DNA of 54,776 bases from a virus. Of the stretch, positions 30,261-35,686 are shown piece after piece (the stretch's first letter is position 1; each line of letters begins with the position of its first letter). The stretch lies in IMG/VR virus record IMGVR_UViG_3300046514_000372, positions 1-54,776 of that record, one strand, 5' to 3'. The translations under genes and the position numbers were made by a program. The notes under the pieces are model-generated. The model saw only the letters and a program-made list of their open reading frames with translations, did no database searches and had not been told where the DNA came from.

Positions 30261-31394
30261 TTGTCCATACCTGAACCGAAACATCGCCGCTACCAGACGA
30301 AGCGCTGCCCGACGTGTCCCAACATGATTGACCCGCGCTCGAACATCTGCGCGGCGTGCCGAGCCGGCCGCACGGTCACGGCTCCTGCCGGCCTGAACGC
30401 CGCTGAGCAGCTTGCCCTCGACCGGGCGAACGCCAGGAACGCCAGCGAGAAGCGAGGGCTCCAGGAGCGCTACAAAGCCGCACAGACCACCATCGAGCAG
30501 CTCGAAGGGGAGCTGCGAGTCGTCAAGGAGCTGAAGGATGGCTTGGACGTTCGCATCATCAAAGCCGGCGAAGCCTCGGGCGGTAACGAGGGCACTGTGG
30601 TTGTGGTCGCCTCTGATTGGCATTATGCCGGCCATGTGGGCGCCGAAGTGGGTGGGCTCAACCTCTTCAACCCCACAATCGCCCACACGCGCATCGAGCG
30701 GTTCTTCCAGAAAGCGCTCAGCCTCACCGAGCTACTCGCAGCGGGTCTGCCCATCAACCACATGGTGCTGGCTCTGCTGGGTGATTTCATCACGGGGCAT
30801 ATCCACGAAGAGTTCCAAGAGACGAACACCCTGCCCCCTATGTTCGAAGTTATCGCTGTTCAGAACGAGATTGTGAGCGGCATCCAGTTCCTGCTGGACA
30901 ACAGCGAGCTGCAGCTCACCATCCCGTGCCACAGCGGCAACCACGCGCGCACGACGAAGACCACGCGCTTCGGTGCGGAGAACGGCCACTCGCTCGAATA
31001 CCTGATGTTCCTGAACCTCAAGGACCACTTCCGGGACGAGCTGCGCGTGACGTTCATCGTGCCCGAGGCGCCGCACAGCTACCTCGACATCTACGGCACG
31101 ATGATTCGCTTCCAGCACGGCCACATGGTGAAGTATGGCGGCGGCGTCGGTGGGCTCACCATTCCGCTGAACAAGGCGATTGCGCAGTGGAACCAGGGCC
31201 GGCACGCTGACCTCGATGTGCTGGGCCACTTCCACCAGCTGTTCGACGGCGGGCGCTTCATCGTCAACGGCTCGCTCATCGGCTACGACTCGTTCGCGCT
31301 CAGCATCAAGGCGAGCTACGAGAAACCGAAGCAAGTGATGTTCCTGATGGACCGGAAACGCGGGCGCACGTTCACGTGCCCCATCTTCCTGTGA
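30261..31394 (+). CDS. Calcineurin-like metallophosphoesterase with N-terminal zinc ribbon, 377 aa
   Basis: N-terminal Cys pairs C16/C19 and C30/C33, a coiled-coil linker (about 50-95), then a phosphoesterase domain: SDWH (118-121), GDFITGH (174-180), GNHAR (226-230), GHMV (287-290) and GHFHQ (322-326). The first motif has SDWH where the family usually has DxH. Related to SbcD/Mre11-type or phage phosphoesterases; likely a DNA or nucleotide phosphodiesterase. TTG start with a good GGAGG. An inverted repeat GGGTGGT/ACCACCC lies just upstream. Confidence 0.85.
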   Translation: MSIPEPKHRRYQTKRCPTCPNMIDPRSNICAACRAGRTVTAPAGLNAAEQLALDRANARNASEKRGLQERYKAAQTTIEQLEGELRVVKELKDGLDVRIIKAGEASGGNEGTVVVVASDWHYAGHVGAEVGGLNLFNPTIAHTRIERFFQKALSLTELLAAGLPINHMVLALLGDFITGHIHEEFQETNTLPPMFEVIAVQNEIVSGIQFLLDNSELQLTIPCHSGNHARTTKTTRFGAENGHSLEYLMFLNLKDHFRDELRVTFIVPEAPHSYLDIYGTMIRFQHGHMVKYGGGVGGLTIPLNKAIAQWNQGRHADLDVLGHFHQLFDGGRFIVNGSLIGYDSFALSIKASYEKPKQVMFLMDRKRGRTFTCPIFL

Positions 31395-31416
31395 GTCACA
31401 CATGCGTGTTCGCGAT

Positions 31417-31440
31417 AACCGGCCCCTACGGGGGTCGGTT
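31417..31440 (+). terminator. Hairpin terminator with UACG tetraloop
   Basis: AACCGGCCCC (31417-31426) pairs with GGGGTCGGTT (31431-31440, one G-U) around TACG. It is 23 bases after the phosphoesterase stop and just before the next Shine-Dalgarno. No T-run. Confidence 0.65.
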
Positions 31441-31462
31441 CTGTGGACACTGCGGAGGACGC

Positions 31463-31786
31463 ATGCGAAAGCCGAGACCGAAGTATAAGCAGCTCTACCG
31501 GGAGATGCAGGCAGCGGAGTATAAGGCTCGGCATCGTGCCGAGCTTGCCGAGCGTCGCCTTAAGTTTGTGAATCAATCGCTCGTGAGCTTCGGCAGGCGC
31601 ACGCTGGAACAAATCAAGCCGCCAGAGGACCCCACACACACCATCGGGTTGCTGGCACACGAGTATGTGGCGGCGGAGGCGTTCCTCAGCTCCGTCGCGC
31701 GCTACGAGTCCGAGGACGCGCTGAATGGTTGGAACAACATCGCGTGGCGTGGCCGGCCCATCGGCTGGCTGGGAGAGATGGAATGA
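31463..31786 (+). CDS. Hypothetical helical protein, 107 aa
   Basis: ATG after GGAGG (MRKPRPKYKQLYREMQ). Basic coiled-coil N-terminus, then a helical domain ending in Trp/Gly (WRGRPIGWLGEME). An alternative GTG at 31391 would add a CxxC segment (FCGHCGG) but would translate through the terminator hairpin. Unrecognised. Confidence 0.6.
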   Translation: MRKPRPKYKQLYREMQAAEYKARHRAELAERRLKFVNQSLVSFGRRTLEQIKPPEDPTHTIGLLAHEYVAAEAFLSSVARYESEDALNGWNNIAWRGRPIGWLGEME

Positions 31787-32085
31787 ACCAGCTGGACCTC
31801 TACCAGGCGCGAGCGATGATGGAGCGCTCCTACCGCGAGTTCACCTACTACCGCAATGTTCCGAAGCGGCAGATGACGAACATCGTCGTCTACGCCGAGC
31901 GCGACATCTTCAAGGCGATAGTGGACTCTCTGGAGTGGCAGGAGACCATCACCAACAACGTGAGCCTGACGCCCACGACTCCCGGCGTGCCGAACTTCTA
32001 CTACAAGGACGCGCTGGTGTTTCGTGTAGAGCGCGACGGCTGGGCGCTGAAGTTCATGGCCCATATCGAGGAGACCTACCGTTGA
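31783..32085 (+). CDS. Hypothetical protein, 100 aa
   Basis: ATGA overlap. Starts MNQLDLYQARAMMERSYRE; helical first half, beta-like second half (FYYKDALVFRVERDGWALKF). Unrecognised. Confidence 0.6.
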   Translation: MNQLDLYQARAMMERSYREFTYYRNVPKRQMTNIVVYAERDIFKAIVDSLEWQETITNNVSLTPTTPGVPNFYYKDALVFRVERDGWALKFMAHIEETYR

Positions 32086-32303
32086 GCCGGCGCGCGGTGC
32101 TGCGCTGGCAGGACGGGCTCGACCAAATAATCGGGGTGTTCGACAAGGGTGAACCGGTCCACGACAGTGTGGTTATCGAAGGTAACCTCTTCCGCCTCTT
32201 CCAGTGCAGCGACCGCTACGCCCACTTCGAATACCAGGGGCCGGCGCCCATCCCCGAGAGCTGGCAGCAGTTCGTGGCACAGCCCTTGCAGGAGAAGCTG
32301 TAG
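32082..32303 (+). CDS. Hypothetical protein, 73 aa
   Basis: TTG start overlapping the previous stop (TTGA), GAGGAG upstream; GTG 32097 is an alternative. Small beta-rich protein (VLRWQDGLDQIIGVFDKG). A consensus sigma-54-like site overlaps its 3' end. Unrecognised. Confidence 0.5.
   Translation: MSRRAVLRWQDGLDQIIGVFDKGEPVHDSVVIEGNLFRLFQCSDRYAHFEYQGPAPIPESWQQFVAQPLQEKL
32275..32290 (+). promoter_or_regulatory. Sigma-54-like promoter (site 9), consensus match
   Basis: TGGCACA-GCCC-TTGCA inside the 73-aa gene. Predicted start near 32301, 3 nt before the SPFH gene ATG. Confidence 0.55.
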
Positions 32304-32852
32304 ATGGAAACCGCCTTCGCCTGGATAGGACAAATCGTCGCCTGGTTCGGACAGTTCATCCCCCGCCTGGTGATTCTGGACCCCACACAAGGCGCCATCA
32401 AATACAAGCGCGGCAAGAACCCCATTGCCCTCGACGCCGGGCTGCACGTCTACTGGCCCCTGGTGACCACGTTCGAGATATACCCCACTGCCCGTCAGAC
32501 GGACCGGCTGGAGACCCAAGTCATGGAGACCAAGGACGGCAAGACGTTCCTGGTCAGCGGCACGCTCACCTACGCTGTGGAGGACATCAGCAAGCTGCTG
32601 CCGTTCGTGGCGTTCCCCACACGTAACACCATCGACGTCGCGATGACTGCGCTGCACGACGTGTGCTGCGACTTCGACTGGGCAGAGCTGCAGAGCGAGC
32701 AGCGCCGGGGCACGCTCAAGACCAAGCTGCGGAACGAAGCCCAGCATCAGCTGGGCGAGTATGGCATCAAAGTCGTCAAGCTGCAGCTCAACACACTGGC
32801 ACGCTGCAGAGTCCTGAAGGTCAGCCAGTCCACTGCCAGCGAGGAGAACTAA
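32304..32852 (+). CDS. SPFH/Band 7 (stomatin-like) membrane protein, 182 aa
   Basis: An N-terminal hydrophobic stretch (AFAWIGQIVAWFGQFIPRL) anchors it, then the SPFH pattern: VILDPTQGAIKYKRGKNP, LDAGLHVYWPLVTT, and DRLETQVMETKDGKTFLVSG. The coiled-coil extension of cellular stomatins is short. Such proteins form rings on the inner membrane and modulate proteases or membrane integrity. A phage copy might protect against superinfection or remodel the host membrane (inference). Confidence 0.75.
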   Translation: METAFAWIGQIVAWFGQFIPRLVILDPTQGAIKYKRGKNPIALDAGLHVYWPLVTTFEIYPTARQTDRLETQVMETKDGKTFLVSGTLTYAVEDISKLLPFVAFPTRNTIDVAMTALHDVCCDFDWAELQSEQRRGTLKTKLRNEAQHQLGEYGIKVVKLQLNTLARCRVLKVSQSTASEEN

Positions 32853-33847
32853 TGCTGATAGGCTTGTGCGGCGTCGCGCGTTCGGGCAAGGACTCGGCGG
32901 CTCAGCATCTTATCGACAACTTCGGCTTCACTAAGATAGCGTTCGCTGACGGTGTCCGCCAAATGGCGCTTGGCATCGACCCCTACGTCCACACCGAACA
33001 GCCGCGCCACTACACCGAGGGCGGTGCCCCGATGGCGCGCTACAGCGACGTGTTGAAGAACATCGGCTACGAGAATGCCAAGGCGTTGCCCGACGTGCGC
33101 CGGCTGCTGCAGCGCTGCGGGACCGAGGGTGGGCGGAAGATTTTCGGGGACGACGTGTGGGTGAGTGCGATGGCGCACCGCATCGGCGCGCTCGCGCGCC
33201 GCGACGCGAACATCGTCATCAGCGACGTCCGCTTCCCCAACGAGGCGGAGTTCATCCGCCGCGTGGGCGGCTACGTCATTCGGATGCTGAGGCCGGGCTA
33301 CGTGAATCCCGACGCCGCCATCATGCTGCACGAGAGCGAGACCCAGGTAGCTTCGATGGAAGTGGACGCCGAGGTCAGCGCGACGAACTTGGACGAGCTG
33401 TTCGCCGCCATCGAGGACACACACTACATGTTGCTCGACCAGCACCATATCCCGCAGGGGAACGAACTACAGCAGCCGGCGCCCAGGGTCTACCTGGCCG
33501 GCAGCTGGAAGGACATCGTGCCGATGGGCAAGCTCAAGCAGCGGCTCGTTGCTGCCGGCATCGAGGTCGTCAGCGACTGGACGGAGCGCGAGGCCGACGA
33601 GGACCAGAACCTTGTGAGCCGGCGGCAAGCCGCGCTGCTTGACTTCGAGCAAGTTCGCCAGTGCAACACGCTGGTTATCGTGAACGCGATGAGGTCCGAG
33701 GGCAAGGCATGCGAGATGGGCATGGCCCTGGCGAGCGGCAAGCGCGTCATCCTCATCGGACCCCGCGACACCAACGTGTTCTACGACCTCCCGCAAGTCG
33801 AGCAAGTTGCGAGCGCCGACGAAGCCATCGCGCTGTTGACGAAATGA
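32852..33847 (+). CDS. dNMP kinase fused to deoxyribosyltransferase-like domain, 331 aa
   Basis: Residues 1-205 resemble phage deoxynucleoside monophosphate kinases: GVARSGKDS P-loop at 7-15, then RRLLQRCGTE and IVISDVRFPNE. Residues 212-331 match the nucleoside 2-deoxyribosyltransferase fold: VYLAGSW (213-219), DW near 242, and GKACEMGMAL with Glu 288 as candidate nucleophile region, then GKRVILIG. The two domains would act on the same dNTP pool. The second domain could also be a related nucleotide-binding fold. Ends by ATGA. Confidence 0.75.
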   Translation: MLIGLCGVARSGKDSAAQHLIDNFGFTKIAFADGVRQMALGIDPYVHTEQPRHYTEGGAPMARYSDVLKNIGYENAKALPDVRRLLQRCGTEGGRKIFGDDVWVSAMAHRIGALARRDANIVISDVRFPNEAEFIRRVGGYVIRMLRPGYVNPDAAIMLHESETQVASMEVDAEVSATNLDELFAAIEDTHYMLLDQHHIPQGNELQQPAPRVYLAGSWKDIVPMGKLKQRLVAAGIEVVSDWTEREADEDQNLVSRRQAALLDFEQVRQCNTLVIVNAMRSEGKACEMGMALASGKRVILIGPRDTNVFYDLPQVEQVASADEAIALLTK

Positions 33848-33990
33848 GCCTATCGCACCGGTTTTTCCTCTGCTTGTGGTGCAAACGCCTGGTCTCGGGG
33901 TGCCCTCCGGGGTGCCCCGAATCCGGCCACAAGATTGAATACGTCGAGAGTTGCGCGGTGTGTGCCTCCCATGCCAAACTATCCGTGTAG
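33844..33990 (+). CDS. Cys-rich mini-protein, 48 aa
   Basis: Starts MSLSHRFFLCLWCKRL; CLWC, CPPGC and CAVC give six Cys in three pairs. Probably zinc-binding. ATGA overlap with the fusion gene. Confidence 0.5.
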   Translation: MSLSHRFFLCLWCKRLVSGCPPGCPESGHKIEYVESCAVCASHAKLSV

Positions 33991-34339
33991 CTGCCCGACC
34001 CACTACTTCAACGACGTGACCGGGCAGTGTTCGAGGTGCGGCTGGACGCGCCACGAGCGCAGAATAGGGGCTCAGATGGACTGGAACAGCATGGGCGAGC
34101 AGTCACAAGACAACCGGGCGGCTGCGAACCACACCAGCCGTATTGCGGCCGGCTACTTCACCGAGGAGATGCTCGTCCACGCAGAGGACGGCACGCTCCT
34201 GGGCAAGCTCATCACCAACACGAGCGTGTCCGCCACGCGCGCCTACTTCGCGGTGCCGGCGCTCTCAGTGACGTTCGGGAATATGGAGATAGTGCGCGAG
34301 GAGCTGGTGAAAAGGATGTCCGGTGGATTTCAAGTCTGA
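33971..34339 (+). CDS. Zinc-ribbon protein, 122 aa
   Basis: ATG 33971 gives MPNYPCSCPTHYFND then CSRCGW, a ribbon with C-x-C and CxxC. The rest is a helical/beta domain (AAGYFTEEMLVHAEDG). No Shine-Dalgarno at 33971; ATG 34075 has AGGGG and would lack the ribbon. Function unknown. Confidence 0.5.
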   Translation: MPNYPCSCPTHYFNDVTGQCSRCGWTRHERRIGAQMDWNSMGEQSQDNRAAANHTSRIAAGYFTEEMLVHAEDGTLLGKLITNTSVSATRAYFAVPALSVTFGNMEIVREELVKRMSGGFQV

Positions 34340-34520
34340 AAAAGAGTGGATGCTGAACACCACGAGCTGCTGCGTCGTCTGTGGGTTCCCTCTTGACAAG
34401 GGAACACACATCGCCCTCGCGAAGCTGCAGCCGAATCCCGCCGAGGTGCGCTTCGAGTGCCGTGTGCCGGTCATCACTATGAGCCGGCTACGGCTCGGCG
34501 TCGTGCGCTCAGAAGTTTGA
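34323..34520 (+). CDS. Small zinc-finger-like protein, 65 aa
   Basis: GTG start (VDFKSEKEWMLN) with AAGGA. CCVVCGFPLDKG is a CxxC turn; one later Cys. Last gene of the rightward arm; its end overlaps the convergent gene by 12 nt. Confidence 0.5.
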   Translation: MDFKSEKEWMLNTTSCCVVCGFPLDKGTHIALAKLQPNPAEVRFECRVPVITMSRLRLGVVRSEV

Positions 34521-34736
34521 CATCGCCTTGTCGTGCTCGTGCTCGACGTCGATTTCGGGATAGCGCTTCTTCACCTTCATCTGCACCACAGCCTGCTCGT
34601 GCTCGTCGCCGTTTGCGGCTACCCGCGCCAGTGCGTCGCGTGCGTGGTTGATGTCGTGGATGGGGTAACGACGGCCGGGCAGCGCGAACGCTGAATCGGG
34701 CAGCGCGTTACGGGTCTCGGTGGTCAGTTTCGCCAT
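34509..34736 (-). CDS. Conserved small virion-operon protein, 75 aa
   Basis: MAKLTTETRNALPDSAFALPG then RRYPIHDINHARDALARVA matches a motif seen at the end of many phage head proteins and as stand-alone small proteins (SAFALPG-RxYPIxD-HARxALARV). Function unknown. It is the last gene of the leftward arm. Confidence 0.65.
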   Translation of the reverse strand: MAKLTTETRNALPDSAFALPGRRYPIHDINHARDALARVAANGDEHEQAVVQMKVKKRYPEIDVEHEHDKAMSNF

Positions 34737-34745
34737 TGTCTTACC

Positions 34746-35405
34746 TCAGTGCCCTAGAGCAGAATAAAGAAACACCCGGATGATTTCAGTGTTCATTCCA
34801 CAGGACACTCCGGTAATGCCCCGCGAGACGATGGAAATGAGATGCCCCCGCGCGTCGATGACGGGCCCACCCGACATTCCCGGAATACCGATGTAGCTCG
34901 CGATGACGCACGGCGCGATGTCCGAGCTGGTCTCCGCTGCCTGGAGCATCAGCGTGCCGCGCATCTGAACTAGGAACGTGGCGCCGCCCGCGTAGCCAAT
35001 GGCGGTCATGTGGTCGCCCCGGAACATCGGCGCATCGCTGATGCTGATGGCCGGCCGGCGCTCACTCTGAGCCGCAGGACTCGTCAGCAGCGCTAGGTCG
35101 AAGTGCTCGTCCACAGCAACCACCTGGGCCGGCGCGTCGTCGGCGTTGATGCTCACCACGTTCTCATCGGTGCAGTGTGCTGCGGTGAGGATGAGCTTGT
35201 CCGCGATGACCACCCCGGTGCAAACACCCTCACGTCCGTCATTGAGGAACAGTGTCAACCGCACGATGCTGTTCTGCGCGCGGTCGGCTACATGCCGTGC
35301 GTGGAACGCTGCGATATCCGGTGCGTAGAACGCAATGAACGTCGCCCAGATGAACAGCGCGAGCGCGAGGATGTGGGAGTGCTGTTTCTGTGACGACTTG
35401 GGCAT
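34746..35405 (-). CDS. Membrane-anchored trypsin-like serine protease, 219 aa
   Basis: N-terminal membrane or signal segment (ILALALFIWATFIAFYA, 12-28), then a chymotrypsin-fold domain: LTAAHC with His 77, DLALL with Asp 103, and GMSGGP with Ser 178. The triad is complete. It would sit at the periplasmic face of the host inner membrane or in the virion. It lies at the end of the structural operon, after the ejection proteins. Roles could be virion protein maturation, cleavage during entry, or lysis. Confidence 0.8.
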   Translation of the reverse strand: MPKSSQKQHSHILALALFIWATFIAFYAPDIAAFHARHVADRAQNSIVRLTLFLNDGREGVCTGVVIADKLILTAAHCTDENVVSINADDAPAQVVAVDEHFDLALLTSPAAQSERRPAISISDAPMFRGDHMTAIGYAGGATFLVQMRGTLMLQAAETSSDIAPCVIASYIGIPGMSGGPVIDARGHLISIVSRGITGVSCGMNTEIIRVFLYSALGH

Positions 35406-35416
35406 GGGGTCCGCCG

Positions 35417-35686
35417 TTAGGGTTTGAAGTGGGTTCCGACGTAGCTGCAGCCTGCCTGGGCGATAACCCCGACGAGCGCGACGAAGCCGGTGGCACTTGC
35501 CCACCGGAAGGTCTTGCGCAACGACTCCACGGGTTCGAGACGCTGGTCGATTTTGCCGAACGCCTGGGAGTCTGCGAGGTTGTGCGCGGCCATCTGGGAG
35601 TTGATTTGGCCGATAGCTGCAAGGGTAGCCTCGTGGTTCTTCTCCATTTGCTCTTGCATCTTGATGAGGATGGTTTCTGTTCTCAC
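35417..35686 (-). CDS. Small coiled-coil membrane protein, 89 aa
   Basis: GTG start overlapping the previous stop (GTGA). The first 60 residues are a Gln/Glu coiled coil (MQEQMEKNHEATLAAIG); one C-terminal hydrophobic segment (ASATGFVALVGVIAQAG) follows. Could be a holin-like or virion membrane protein. Unassigned. Confidence 0.6.
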   Translation of the reverse strand: MRTETILIKMQEQMEKNHEATLAAIGQINSQMAAHNLADSQAFGKIDQRLEPVESLRKTFRWASATGFVALVGVIAQAGCSYVGTHFKP

